64,000 nucleotides of DNA from Antilocapra americana. Its lineage: Eukaryota > Chordata > Mammalia > Artiodactyla > Antilocapridae. A program made the translations under genes and the position numbers. The DNA lies in NCBI GenBank assembly GCA_007570785.1, contig ML664152.1, positions 8,052,202-8,116,201 of the forward strand. The letters are read 5' to 3'. This document shows, piece after piece, positions 36,079 to 48,469 of the stretch (position 1 is its first letter; every line of letters begins with the position of its first letter). The notes below the pieces were generated by a model. The model was not told the DNA's origin and did no database searches. It was given only the letters and a program-made list of their open reading frames with translations.

Positions 36079-36405
36079 GTGAGACAGCAAAAAGAGATGC
36101 AGATGTATAGAACAGTCTTTTGGACTCTATGGGAGAGGGCAAGGGTGGGATGATATGGGAGAATGGCATTGAAACATGTAAATTATCATATGTGAAATCA
36201 ATTGCCAGCCCAGGTTTGATGCTTGATACAGGGTGCTCAGGGCTGATGCACTGGGATGACCCAGAGAGATGGAATCAGGAGGGAGGTGGGAGGGGGGTTC
36301 TGGAAGGGGAACACATGTATACCCATGGCGGATTCATGTCAATGTATGGCAGAACCAACACGATAACGTAAAGAAAAATAAATAAATTCATTAAATTTTA
36401 AAAAA
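36079..36405 (+). mobile_element. bovine L1 3' end (plus), nested
   Basis: A 327-bp L1 3' untranslated region (gcaagggtgggatgatatgg, then gggtgctcagggctgatgca, then acacatgtatacccatggcg) ending in an A-rich tail. Flanks taatcctgtat (36068-36078) and taattttgtat (36406-36416) match at 9 of 11 positions and mark the target duplication in the host L1. Confidence 0.92.
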
Positions 36406-36620
36406 TAATTTTGTATCCTGCAATTTTACTAAATTCACTGATGAGATCTAGTAGTTTTCTGATAGCATCTTCAGGATTTTCTATGTACAGTCTCATTTCA
36501 TCTGCAAACAGTGACAATTTTATTACTTCTTTTACAATCTGGATTCTTTTTCTTCTGATTGTTGTGGCCAGAAGTTCCAAAACTATGTTGAATAGAATGG
36601 CAAGAGTGGGTACTTGTCTT

Positions 36621-37026
36621 CTTTTTTTTTTTTAAATTTTTAAATTATTATTTTATTTATTTATTTTCTTTACATTATCGTGTTTATTTTGCCATACACT
36701 GACATGAATCTGCCATGGGTATACATGCATTCCCCTTCCAGAACCCCCCTCCCACCTCCCTCCCAATTCCATCTCTCTGGGTCATCCCTGTGCTCCAGCT
36801 CTGAGCACCCTGTATCATGCATCAAACCTGGGCTGGTGATTCTTTTTACATATGATAATTTACATGTTTCAGGGCCATTCTCCCATATCATCCCACCCTT
36901 GCCCTCTCCCATGGAGTCCAAAAGACTGTTCTATACATCTGCGTCTCTTTTGCTGTCTTGCATACAGGGTTATCGTTACCGTTTTTCTAAATTCCATATA
37001 TATGCGTTAATATACTGTATTGTCTG
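36621..37026 (-). mobile_element. bovine L1 3' end (minus), nested, inverted relative to 36079-36405
   Basis: Starts with a T-rich reversed tail, then ccatgggtatacatgcattc, then ctgagcaccctgtatcatgc, and ends near ttaatatactgtattg. Flanks cttgtctt (36613-36620) and cctgtctt (37027-37034) are the target duplication. On the minus strand 36744-36764 has four G-runs (quadruplex motif). It shares about 300 bp with the plus-strand copy 215 bp away. Confidence 0.92.
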
Positions 37027-37440
37027 CCTGTCTTAAAGGAAATGCTTTCAGCTTTTTGCTGTTGACTATGATGCTAGCTGTGGGTTTGTCATATATGGCC
37101 TTTATTATGTTGAGGCAGGATCCCTCAATGGCTGCTTTCTCGAGTGTTTTTACCATAAACGTATATTAAATTTTATCAAAAGCTTTTTCTTATTGAGACA
37201 ACCATAGTGTTTTTATTCTTCAACTTGTTAATGTGCAGATACTGAAAAATCATTACATTCTTGGGATAAATCCCACTTGATTGTGGTGTATGATCCTTTT
37301 AATGTATTTTTGGATTTGACGGGCTAGATTTTTCTTTTTTTTAAATTTTGTTGGGGAGTTTTGCATCTATGATCATTAGTGATATTGGCCTGTAATTTTC
37401 TTTTTTTGAAATTATTTTTGATTTTGGTATCAGGGTGATG

Positions 37441-37663
37441 ATGCATGTGTGCTAAGTTGCTTCACTCGTGTCTGACTCTGTGTGACCCTATGGACTTGTA
37501 GCCTGCCAGGCTCTTCTATCTATGGAATTCTCCAGTCAAGAATACTGGAGTGGATTGCCATGCCCTTCTCCAGGGGATCTTCCCAACCCAGGGACTGAAC
37601 CTGCGTCTCATGTCTCCTGCATTGGCAGGTGGGTTCTTTACCGCTAGCACCACCTGGGAAGCC
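37441..37663 (-). mobile_element. Bov-tA SINE nested in the intronic L1
   Basis: Ends with the reversed head cacctgggaagc. Flanks cagggtgatg (37431-37440) and cagagtaatg (37664-37673) match at 8 of 10. Confidence 0.9.
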
Positions 37664-37964
37664 CAGAGTAATGGTAGCTTCATAGAATGAGTTCAGAACT
37701 GCTCCTTCCTCTGCAATTTTCTGAAACTGCTTCAGAAGGATAGGTGTTAACTCTTCTTTAAATGTTTGATAGACTTTTCTCTGAAGTTACCTGGTCCTGG
37801 ACTTTTGTCTGTTCAGTTTTAAAATCACTGCTTCAATTTCAGTACTGGTAATTGGTCTATTCATATTTTCTGTTTCTTCAATGCTTAGTCTTGGGAGACT
37901 GCATCATCTTAAGAATTTGTTCATTTCTTCCAGGTTGTCCATTTTATGGTTATAACTTGCTTGT

Positions 37965-38096
37965 GGTGGTGGTGGTGGTAGTTAAGCCGCTAAGTCGTGT
38001 TCAACTCTTGTGACCCCATGGACACACACCAGGCTCCCTGTCCATGGGATTCTCCAGGCTAGAATATTTGAGTGGGTTGACATTTCCTTCTGTGGT
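37965..38096 (-). mobile_element. truncated BovA-type SINE with (GGT)n, nested
   Basis: A GGT-rich run (37965-37979) precedes the BovA body (taagccgctaagtcgtgttc). The exact 10-bp duplication acttgcttgt is at 37955-37964 and 38097-38106. No tRNA head is present. Confidence 0.9.
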
Positions 38097-38591
38097 ACTT
38101 GCTTGTTGCAGCCTCTTATGATCTTTTGTATTTCTGTGGTATAGGCTTTAACTTCTGCTTTTTCATTTCTGATTTGGGTCCTCTATTTTTTTTTCCCATA
38201 ATGAATCTAGTTAAAAGTTTATCAACTTTGTTTATCTGTTTAAAGAATCAGCTTTTAGTTTCATTGATCTTTTCTACATTTTGTTTGTTTTTAGTGTCTA
38301 TTTCATTTATTTCTGCTCTGATCTTCATGATTTCTTACCTTCTACTAACTTTGGATTTCAATTGTTTTTCTTTGTCTAGTTGCTTTAGGTGTAAGGCTAT
38401 GTTGATATTTTTCTTTATTTCCTATGGTAAGTTTGTACTGCTACAGACTTCTTAGAACTGCTTTTGTTCAATAGGTTTTCAATCATCATGATTTCATTTT
38501 CATTTTTCTCTAGGTATTTTTTTATTTCTCCAGTGATCCATTGGTTGTTTAGTAGCATATTGTTTAGCTTTCACATGTTTATTTTTTTTTC

Positions 38592-38710
38592 TTGTGGTTG
38601 TTTTCTTTTTCATTGTCTGCACCAAACAGCTTGTGGGATGTTAGTTCCATGGCCAAGGAATGAATCCACATCCTCAGCAGAGAAAGTGCTGGATCACTAG
38701 GGAATTCCCT
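38592..38710 (-). mobile_element. CHR SINE nested in the intronic L1
   Basis: cagcttgtgggatgttagtt, then ggccaaggaatgaatccaca, ending at a head ctagggaattccctgg. L1 sequence lies on both sides. Confidence 0.8.
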
Positions 38711-39312
38711 GGTTGCTTTCAAATCTCATAGCACTGTGATCAGAAAAGATGCTTGAGATGCAATTTCAGTTTTCTTAAATTGACCAAGGCTTGCTTTGTG
38801 ACCCAACACATGACCAAACCTGAAGAATGTTACATGTGCCCTTGAAACATACATTTCCATCTGGTCTAATGTGTCATTTAAGGCCCTGTGTTTCGTAAGT
38901 GATTTTTCTGTCTGGATGATCTGTCCATTGATATAAGTGGGGCATTAAAGTTTCCCACTAGTATTATGGTCAATTTACACTTTTATGTCTATTAATATGT
39001 CTTGTTGTGGTGCTCCTATGTTGGGTGTGTATACACTCACGATTGTTACATCTTCTTTGCTTGATCATTATGTAATTTCCTTCTTTGTCTCTTTCAACAT
39101 TTCTTTATTTTTAAAAGTGGTCTGATATGAATATTGCTACTCCAGCTTTCTTTAAAATTTCCATTTGCAAGGAATGTCTTTTTCCATCCTACTGCTTTCA
39201 GTTTGTATATCTCTAGAACTGAAGTGGGTATCCTCTAGACAACACATATACAGGTCTAGTGTCTGTATCTATTTAGCCAGTCTATGCCTTCTGATTGGAG
39301 CAATTAATCTCC

Positions 39313-40157
39313 TTCAGTTCAGTTCAGTCACTCAGTTGTGTCCAGCTCTTTGTGATCCCATGGACTGAAGCACGCCAGGCATCCCTGTCCATCACCAACT
39401 CCTGGAGTTTACTCACTCATGTCCATTGAGTCGGTGATGTCATCCAACCATCTCATCCTCTGTCATCTCCCTCTCCTCCTGCCTTCAATCTTTCCCAGCA
39501 TCACAATCTCTTAGCATCAGGTGGCCAAAGTATTGGAGTTTCAGCTTCAGCATCAGTCCTTCCAATGGATATTCAGGACTGACTTCCTTTAGGATGGACT
39601 GGTTGGATCTCCTTGCAGTCCAAGGGACTCTCAAGAGTCTTCTCCAACACCACAGTTCAAAAGCATCAATTCTTTGGCGCTCAGCTTTCTTTATGGTCCA
39701 ACTCTCACATCCATACATGACTACTGGAAAAACCATAGCTTTGACTAGATGGACCTTTGTGGGCAAAGTAATGTCTCTGCTTTTCAATATGCTGTCAGGT
39801 TGGTCATAACTTTTCTTCCAAAGAGTAAGTGTCTTTTAATTTCATGGCTGCAGTCACCATCTTCAGTCATTTTGGAGCCCCCCAAAATAAAGTCTGTCAC
39901 TGTTTCCCTTGGTTCCCCATCTATTTTCCATGAAGTGATGGGACCAGATGCCATGATCTTAGTTTTCTGAATGTTGAGTTTTAAGCAAACTTTTTCACTC
40001 TCCTCTTTCACTTTCATCAAGAGGCTCTTTAGTTCTTCTTCACTTTTTGCTATAAGTGTGGTGTCATCTGCATATCTGAGGTTATTGATATTTCTCCCAG
40101 CAATCCTGGTTCCAGTTTGTGCTTCACCCCGTTCAGTATTTCTCATGATGTACTCTT
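39313..40157 (-). mobile_element. BovB nested in the intronic L1; frame with YADD box
   Basis: The largest single insertion (845 bp). The minus-strand frame 39784-40161 keeps the last RT motifs (GRNINNLRYADDTTLIA, then SLLMKVKEESEKV), and 39485-39787 continues into the C-terminus (GCESWTIKKAERQRIDAFEL) after a frame change. It is among the better preserved BovB pieces in the window but 5'-truncated. No clear target duplication was found. Confidence 0.93.
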
Positions 40158-40311
40158 GCATTTAAGGTAATTATCAATATATGTTCTTATTATCATTTTG
40201 TTAATTGTTGCAGACTTCTGTAGGTGTCCCCCGCCTCTTTCTTTTGTTCTCCGATCTTGTGATTTGATGATTACCTTTAATGTTACATTTCGGTTCCTTT
40301 TTCTTTTGTGT

Positions 40312-40491
40312 ATGTTAGTCACTTAGTCGTGTCCAACTCTTTTGCAACTCCATGGACTGTAGCCTGCCAGGCTCCTCTGTCTATAGAATTGTCAAGAATA
40401 CTGGAGTGGGTTGCCATTTCCTCCTCCAGAGGATTTTCCTGACCCAGGGATTGAACCCAGGTTTCCTGCATTGCAGGCAGATTCTTTTGTG
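40312..40491 (-). mobile_element. Bov-tA SINE with 11-bp target duplication, nested
   Basis: tatgttagtcacttagtcgt at the left, then gcattgcaggcaga at the right end, so the head is slightly truncated. The exact duplication ttcttttgtgt is at 40301-40311 and 40492-40502. Confidence 0.93.
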
Positions 40492-42646
40492 TGTATGTAT
40501 CTTATATATTTTTGGCTTGTGATTGCCATGAGGTTTTGGTACATCAGCTATATACGTATGATTAAGTTGCTGATTTTGTAATTTCAATTACACTTTAAAT
40601 ACCCCACATTAGTACTCTTCTCCCCTCATGATTACTGTTTTTTGATATCATATTTTACATCTAATTGTTTTATGTATCCCTTAATTGTGTATTGTGGATA
40701 CGGATGACTTTACTACTTTTGTCTTTTAACCTTCCTACTAGTTTGCATGGATGATTTCCTACCTTTATTGTATGTCTGTGTTTACTAGTGAGCTTTTCCA
40801 TTTCATAATTTTCTTGTTTCTACTTATGGCCTTTTCTTTTCTGCTTAGAGAACTTCCTTTAGGATTATCTAAAAAAATGTTTATCTTTTGCTTGTCTGTA
40901 AAGCTTCTGAGTTCTCCAGCAAATGTGAATGAGAGTCTTACTGGGTATTCTTGGTTGTAGATTTTTTTCATCACTTCAAATATATTATGCCATTCTTTTC
41001 TGGCCTGAAGATTTTCTGTTCAAACATCAGCAGTCAGTCTTATGGGTGTTCCCTTGTATGTTATAGTTTTTCCCTTAATATTTTTCTGTTAATATTTTCT
41101 CTATCTTTAACTATTGTCAATTTGATTCTTATGTGTCCTGGTGTGTCCCTCTTTGGGTTAATCCTATATGAGACTTTCTTCACTTTCTGGACTTGGGTAA
41201 TTGTTTCCTTTCCCAGGTTATGGAAATTTTCAGCTATTACGTCTTCAAATATTTTCTCATGCCCCTTCTCTCTTCTATGATCCCTATAATAAGAATGTTA
41301 GTGTGCCTGATGTTGGCCCAAAGGTCTTTTCAACTGTCCTCATTATTCATCTCTGTTTGCTTGTTTTCTGACTGTTAAAAACTTCTACCTTCTTGCTCTG
41401 GATATCCACTCTTTTTCTAAGTTCTTGGATCATCTTTTAATCGTTACTTTGAACTCTCTGAATACAACGCCTAAACTTCACTGCACTTAGTTGTTCTTCA
41501 GGGGTTTTATCTTGTTCCTCCATCTGAAACATACTCCTCTGTTGCCTCATTTTGTCTAAATTTCTACTTGTATTTTTATGTGTGTAGTAGGTTAATTAGG
41601 CTTCTCAATCTAAAGAAGTGGCCCTCTACATGGGATGTCCTGTGTATCCCAGCAGTATACTCCTAGCTCATCATCGAAGGCTCAGGGACCAGTTGGTCCC
41701 AGCAGATGGTCTGATCTGTTTGCAGATTCAGTTCCACAGGCTGTGTGATTTAGTTTCCTTGTTTCTGATATCTGTCCCCTGCTGGATGGGGCTGCTCTAT
41801 AAGCTTGTGCAGGCTTCTTGGAGGGAGAGGGGTTGGTGACTGCTCACTGATGGGTAGAACTGGTTCTTGGCCCTCTATGGGTAGGCCTGTGTCAAGAGGT
41901 GTGTCCAAAGGTGGCTATGGGCTCAGGAAATCTTTAGGCAGCCTGTCTGTTGATGGATGCAGCTGTGTCTTTGCCCACTTGGTTGCTCCAAGTGTCCTAG
42001 CACTGGAGCCTACAGGTTGTTGGGTGGGGCCAGGTCTTTGTACTAATGACCCAAGCAAGACATCAGCCTCTAATGAGAGTTGATGATGAATACTCCCTAA
42101 TATATCTGCCACTGGGTTTTATATCCCCAGGTTGAACCACAGCTCCTTGACAACTTCCAGGAAATCCTCCAAGACCACCAGGTAGGTCTGACCCTGGCTC
42201 CTATGAAATCACTGCTTTTGCCAGGATTCCAGGTGCACGTGAGATTTTGCATGCTCCCTTCAAGAGTAAGGTCTCTGCTTCCCCCAGTCCTGTGGAGCTC
42301 TTGCTATCAAGCTCTGCTGGCCTTCAAAGCCAAATGCTCTGGGAGCTCCTCTTTCTGATGTCAGGTCTCCCCAGGCCTGACATTTGGTTCAGAACTCACT
42401 CCTGTGGGAGAACTTCTCTGATTTACTCATTCTCCAGTTTGTGAGTAGCCAGGTGGTAAAGGATTTGATTATATCACAAGTGCACTATCATCTCATTGTG
42501 GTTTCTTCTTTATATCATCAGATGTAGAGGATCTTTTTTTGGAGGTTCCAGTCTTTTTTTTTTAAATTGATGGTTGGTCAGCAGTTAGTTGTGCTTTTGG
42601 TACGGTTATAAGAGGTGAACTCAAGGTCCCTCTACTCCACTATCCT

Positions 42647-44113
42647 TTGCCAAAGTTGCTGGTACATGTTTTTGTGTGCTGAATCTTACCACTGGCTTTA
42701 TTATTTCCCTGCCTTCAGGACTCTCTCTTTCATTCTTTTATATTTACATACACTGGCAAACCAGTTCAAATCCTTTTTAGGAAAGCTGGAGGTAGAACAC
42801 ACACACGAAACAGGCAAAACTGAAAATAAACTCACATTATAAATCACGATATAGGGACAAGCACACATCTACATAAGTACATTATGTTGTAAAAAACAGT
42901 TCTTTAGGCTCTCAATATATTTACTGAATTCCAACAACAAAAAGCTTATATTAACTAAACAGGTTTTATTATCCCTAAGACACTTACTAACTTTAGAATG
43001 AAAAAAGAAGTTATTGGCAGCCTAGTACTCTGTATTCTGATGGAGCCAAAAGCTCCCATGGAGTGAGTGGATTAATGAGGCTGCCAGCAAGAAGAGCCTC
43101 GACCCCCAAGACAAGGGGTTTATTCACCTGCTATGGAATCATTGGGAAGAATGGACAAAATGGGGTGAATATTTTCACAAGATTTACCAAACTTTTGACA
43201 TTTAAAGCACAAGCCCACAAAACACTCCTCTAAACCCACACTCTAATATTTGAGATGTACATTTAAGGTTATAAAAGACAGTTAAAGGATACTATATTTC
43301 AAAGACATTTTTCAAGATGAGTTCTTTTATCAAAATCTGTTTGTTGGAAATATATTCACTAGTGTGTTAACACTTTAAAGTGGCCAGACATTTCTCTGAT
43401 GGTACAGTTTCTCAAAATGTATTTGGATTTCTCTTTTGGAATTGCCTTCAGTGTACTTTCTGAATATCTTCAGTGACAGCAAGCCACCAGTCATTAAGTG
43501 GACTGAGTTTTGGAGGCAATCTTTGTTGAAGTGGATGGAAAATCTAAGTAGTAAGTGTTGTTGACTGTAAATTGTTTATAACAACCAGATCTAAATCCTA
43601 CACATATGGTATTTCAAGGTAGTTGACCTATTCATCCCCGTTGGTGTCAAGGACAATACTGAAATAAACCTGAGCAGTTCTTAGCTGGAAGCTAGCCCAG
43701 AATTGTATACAGCAAATGGAGAGAAAAGGAGGATTTGTCAATGTTTAAAATTTCATCTGCTATCCAGTATTATTGTGAAAAATGATCATTTTCCTTTTTT
43801 CTCTTTATTAGGTTGTGATATTTAAAATGATGTAACAAAATCTGGAGACAGGAATGCACTGAATTCTGAGGCCAAAATGTTAGGAGAAGCACAATGACAA
43901 TCTGCTGGCTTCCAGCACCAGTATGACTTGGGTGACCTGGAGCTTGGAAACACCTAAACCTAAAAACCTGCAAACCAAAAAACAAACAAACAAAAAACCA
44001 AAAACCCACCCAAATCTTGCAATAATTAATCAAATAATTAATAATTAATCTCATTTTCCTTAAAAAAAATGAGAATTCAATCAAAGAAGCGAAGAGTTCC
44101 AGAAAAGTCAAAA
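42647..44113. other. intron DNA without recognised elements
   Basis: AT-rich. A short (AAAC)-rich run lies at 43977-44000. No exon, RNA or confident repeat is seen. Confidence 0.4.
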
Positions 44114-44305
44114 GTGTTAGTCACTTAGTCATGCCCAAATCTTTGTGACTTTATGGACTGCAGCCTGCCAGGCTCCTCCATCCATGGGATTCTCTAGGCA
44201 AGAATACTGGAATGGGTTGCCATTTCCTGTTCCAGGGGATATTCCCAACCCAGGGCGCCTGCATTGCAGGTGGATTCTTTATCATCTGAGCCCCCAGGGA
44301 AGCCA
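44114..44305 (-). mobile_element. Bov-tA SINE
   Basis: gtgttagtcacttagtcatg, then ccaggctcctccatccatgg, then a reversed head gagcccccagggaagcc. About 20 bp of the central head region is deleted. Confidence 0.88.
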
Positions 44306-44984
44306 GAAAGTGAATTTTAATTACTGTAAGACTGAAGCAAATTCAGTAACTTATGCTAGAAATGCAACCTACTTGACCTGACTGGAAAAATATGGAATTT
44401 AAGTTTCAGCCTATTTTGTTGTTCTTGTTAGAAAATTAATGAAGAGCCTATTTCAGGGAACTGCTGATACACTTCTACTACAAGTTGACTTTTCAGAATG
44501 GATGATTCAAAATTCAAAAGTGATCTCTCATTTTGTATTATGTTGACTTAAATCCCAGGCTGAGTATTTATTTTGTTTTTATTTGATGGAAAAAAATGTC
44601 TCTAAGAGCTTAAGAACTTTTTTCAAGTCTATCTTGTATGACATGTTTTCTTCTTTTCATGTTTGAACACAAAAATGCACTTTCAAGGAAAAGACAGAGA
44701 AATGCTAGTAATAATAATAAATCTCTCAAAATGTCCACTTCAAACCATCCTTCTTGTTGACTCTCATTTAACTTTCACCTTACATAATTCCAGTTCCCAT
44801 GTCAAAGTACTCTTAAAAAATGAAAAAGTTTTCGGAAGCATGGAGATATATTGGTATTTTTTATAAGTAGTTTTGCTAATAACCTTTTTGTATTCCTAAA
44901 GAGCCTCTTACTAGACCTACCCTTTGCGTGGATTTATGGTTTCAGAGACATAACCTATAGGCTATTTTATGCAATTTTCTCACT
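44306..44984. other. intron DNA without recognised elements
   Basis: No exon, RNA or confident repeat is seen. Confidence 0.4.
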
Positions 44985-44995
44985 CAGGTGCTACT

Positions 44996-45259
44996 GCTGC
45001 TGCAGCTACTGAGTCGCGTCAGTCGTGTCCAACTCTGTGACCCCATAGATGGCAGCCCACCAGGCTCCTCTGTCCCTGGGATTCTCCACTGGAGTGGGTT
45101 GCCATTTCCTTCTCCAGTGCATGAAAGTGAAAAGTGAAAGTGAAGTCGCTCAGACGTGTCCAACTCTTTGATACCCCATGGACTGTAGCCCACTAGGCTC
45201 CTCCATCCATGGAATTTTCCAGGCAAGAGTACTGGAGTGGGTTGTCATTGCCTTCTCCA
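44996..45259 (-). mobile_element. BOV-A2 SINE dimer with 11-bp target duplication
   Basis: ctgctgcagctactgagtcg at the left (reversed CAG tail), two BovA monomers, and the GTGAAAAGTGAAAGTGAAG linker at 45126-45144. The duplication caggtgctact is exact at 44985-44995 and 45260-45270. The SINE lies 157 bp beyond the splice donor of the next MRPL3 exon. Confidence 0.95.
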
Positions 45260-45325
45260 CAGGTGCTACTACATAAGTAGAAAACATTAGCAAAGAACAT
45301 GTGGGGAAACAGCCAGTTATTTTCA

Positions 45326-45493
<168 letters not shown>

Positions 45494-46099
45494 CTAAAGT
45501 AGAAATAAAATCAAACTTTAAGAGCTGAAAGTAGGAGAATACACTTACATTAATACAAACAAAATCTGAGGCTGTAAGTAGCCTGGAGTCATAATCACGT
45601 TAGCAACTCAAAATATTGGATGAGAATAAAAATTTCAAATCCTATGGATGACTTGTGTTGTAATACCACAACACATGTCTCATATAAGTGGTAGAAAACT
45701 CTAATTTTAAGTATAAATATGACTGAACAATCAAGACTCCTAGGATATCTCAATATTCTGCTGGCACCATTAAGAATAACAAGTGGAAATTCAAGTTTAT
45801 TTTTAGTTAATATGAGCTAGATGCAACTAGAAACTGGGAAGCTATCATCTCTCTGGGTCTAATTTTTAAAAAAGTGTGCTGAGCAGATGGCCTTCAAACA
45901 GATCTTTACATAGGGAAAACATTCACACAGGTGAGAATAGTCAAGAAATAGTACTGAGAAAGGGTTTGGGGGAAAATCGAGTTTGACCCACACCTCGTGG
46001 ATTAAATACTAGGGAAACTGAAATCTCTCTTGTCACACATATGCGTACATGAAAAGAAAATACATACAGTAAATACAAATGGATATCTGTGCAAAGAGG
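45494..46099. other. intron DNA without recognised elements
   Basis: No exon, RNA or confident repeat is seen. Confidence 0.4.
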
Positions 46100-46812
46100 A
46101 CAGTGAAAAAGAGGACAGTTGACTTAAAAGTCAACATTCAGAAAACAAAGGTCATGGCATCCAGTCCCATCACTTCATGGCAACTAGATGGGTAAACAAT
46201 GGGAACAGTGAGAGACTATTTTCTTGGGCTCCAAAATCACTGCAGATAGTGACTGCCGCCATGAAATTAAAAGATGCTTGCTCCTTGGAAGAAAAGTTAT
46301 GACCAACATAGACAGCATATTAAAAAGCAGAGACATTACTTCGCTAACAAAGGTCCATCTAGTCAAAGCTATGGTTTTTCCAGTAGTCATGTATGGATGT
46401 GAGAGTTGGACCATAAAGAAAGCTGAGCGCTGAAGAATTGATGCTTTTGAACTGTGGTGTTGGAGATGACTCTTGAGAGTCCCTTGGACTGCAAGGAGAT
46501 CCAACCAGTCCATCCTAAAGGAAATCAGTCCTGAATATTCATTGGAAGGACAGATGCTGAAGCTGAAACTCCAATATTTTGGCACCTGATGTGAAGAACT
46601 GACTCACTGAAAAAGACCCTGATGCTGGCAAAGACTGAAGATGGGAAGTGAAGGGGACGACAGAGGATAAGATGGTTAGATGGCATCACCAACTCGACAG
46701 ACATGAGTTTGACATAAGCTCTGGGAGTTGGTGATGGACAGGGAAGCCTGGCATGTTGCAGTATATGGGGTCACAAAGAGTTGGACACGACTGAGCGACT
46801 GAACTGAACTGG
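46100..46812 (+). mobile_element. BovB 3' fragment
   Basis: Starts around agtgaaaaag, then gttgacttaaaagtcaac (46118-46135, with 8-bp inverted arms), then caaaggtcatggcatccagt, and ends gactgagcgactgaactgaa. Antisense to MRPL3. Confidence 0.9.
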
Positions 46813-47508
46813 CACTTATAAAAATAACAGAAGAGGAAAAATAATCTTAGATTTAATTAGATAAAATTTTAAAAACTTCTGGTGCTTAAAATTTATAAAT
46901 AACATACATCTAGAATAAGAATGAAAGAATGTGCACCAAAATATTACCAATGATTATCTTCAGAGGTGGTTGTTTTGAATTGCGTATTTTCTTCTTTGTA
47001 GTTTCTATGTGTTTCATACATACACACAGATTAGTTGTTTTCATTAAAATATAATTATATGGCACCTATTATCTGCAACTCATTTTCACTTAGATATTAC
47101 ATATATTCCTCAAGTTGAAAGAGAGTGAATTTAACTCCCCCCTTTTAAACATATAATTATTTTACAACATTGGATGTATAGCACAATGTTTTTTTAGTAC
47201 TTTATTTTCCTATTTTGATTGTCTTTATTTTGTCTCCCTCTCTTCTTTTCCTCACTCACATCCACCCACACATTTGACATTTAATCAAAAATAATCTGGT
47301 AAATAACCATGTACTCTGTATTTACAGTGCATGGCAACATACATGTAGGGAGCTTATGTTTAGTATAAGAGTATTACACATAATGTTCTGAATATTTATT
47401 TTTTCACATAACACCTTGTGGAAATCTTCCAAGTCAAATAATAGCTAATTAACTTTTTCTTTTTAGTGAGCGCTTGGATGTTAAATGAATACATATAATA
47501 TCAACTCC

Positions 47509-47547
<39 letters not shown>

Positions 47548-47670
47548 CTCATTTAGCCCCACCCTTCAATAACTGTAAAACCATACAATGACACCTGTTA
47601 AATACATATACTGTTGTATTTGCATTTAGGCATTAATTTATCCTCAAAAAGAGTCGCTCCAGAAACTTAC
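46813..47670. other. intron DNA with a (CA)n tract
   Basis: An (AC)n microsatellite of about 35 bp lies at 47510-47544. The stretch 47040-47480 has a worn L1-like look but cannot be assigned. No exon is seen. Confidence 0.5.
47510..47544. repeat. (AC)n microsatellite
   Basis: Uninterrupted dinucleotide run of about 17 units. Confidence 0.97.
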
Positions 47671-47748
47671 TTTTAGTCCAAATGCTGTCCTATCCACATT
47701 CCCCAACTGTCCAGGCATTTTAGTTCCAGGCCAGACTCTGGCAACATC
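47671..47748 (-). CDS. MRPL3: MRPL3 internal exon ([13 protein letters not shown])
   Basis: 78 bases, 26 codons in phase 0: [17 protein letters not shown], then RTAFGLK. The acceptor is tcttctttag|GAT and the donor AAA|GTAAGT. The WPGTKMPG block is a conserved uL3 segment (bacterial counterparts read as P-G-x-x-M-x-G). It follows the exon ending ISTG without a split codon. Confidence 0.97.
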
Positions 47749-48469
47749 CTAAAGAAGAGAACTCAAATTAGCACTTTTCAAGTAGTACCTCTCAATTTCA
47801 AACAGTACCAATCAAACCAAAATGCAAATAAGAAATAAATCATAAAGATATTCCATGGCTTCCCCCCATTTTGATAGGCCCCAGTAAAAAACTAAACATG
47901 GATTTAGTCACATTTACCCTTAGAAAATTCCCTTTCTAAATTAGACTAGAACAATAAAAACGCAGACTGAGAACTTCTTTAGGAGAAAACTTCAGTAACA
48001 AGGGAGCAGCAAACGAGGTGTTAAGAAGGACATACAAACACATCTATCATTCAAAGAGAAAATGTGGACTGCATGGCCTGTTTTCACAAATCTTCTGTAA
48101 TAACTGACTTGAACTCCATCCATCTAATGCAGTTGGAATGGTCCTACTCTCCCACCCTTGGTTTTGATGTTACTATCTTTCTGCAGAGTGGCTGAAAGAC
48201 AGACTCAGTTATCTCCAACAGTGGGAAACTTGGCTTCCATTATCAATATATTTATTCATCCGGTCAATCCTACAGTTGACAGAAAATTATCTCAGAATGG
48301 CTAATTAACACTACTTCAAGAAACATAATTAGAACTCAATACTTGCACACAGAAAATTTTAAATTTAGATTCTGGGTATACAGCCAACAACTGTGTTCAC
48401 AAGTTACTTGATTTAGTCCACTCCAGTCCTCCACTTTAGTGAGGGTCTGTTACTCATCTGAAATAGGTT
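47749..48469. other. intron DNA without recognised elements
   Basis: No exon, RNA or confident repeat is seen. Confidence 0.4.

Larger units (their letters stand above)
34080..42646 (-). mobile_element. near full-length old L1, same strand as MRPL3, hosting eight insertions
   Basis: From right to left it reads as L1 5' end (at about 42640 the minus strand gives aaggatagtggagtagaggg), 5' untranslated region/ORF1 region (about 40500-42500), ORF2 and 3' end (34080-36050). The RT box at about 36500 is FADE instead of FADD, and stops are frequent, so it is long dead. Subtracting the nested elements (about 2.46 kb) from 8.57 kb leaves about 6.1 kb, the length of a complete L1. It lies in the sense direction of the MRPL3 transcript. 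Confidence 0.85.

Noticed and set aside
39313..40157. Clear target-site duplication around the nested BovB
   Set aside because: The flanks ggagcaattaatctcc and tgcatttaaggtaatt do not give a convincing match, so none is claimed.
39784..40161. 125-codon frame with a YADD reverse-transcriptase box, as a possible domesticated RT gene
   Set aside because: It is a slice of a 5'-truncated BovB nested in an L1, continues into the BovB C-terminus only after a frame change, and has no promoter or start context.
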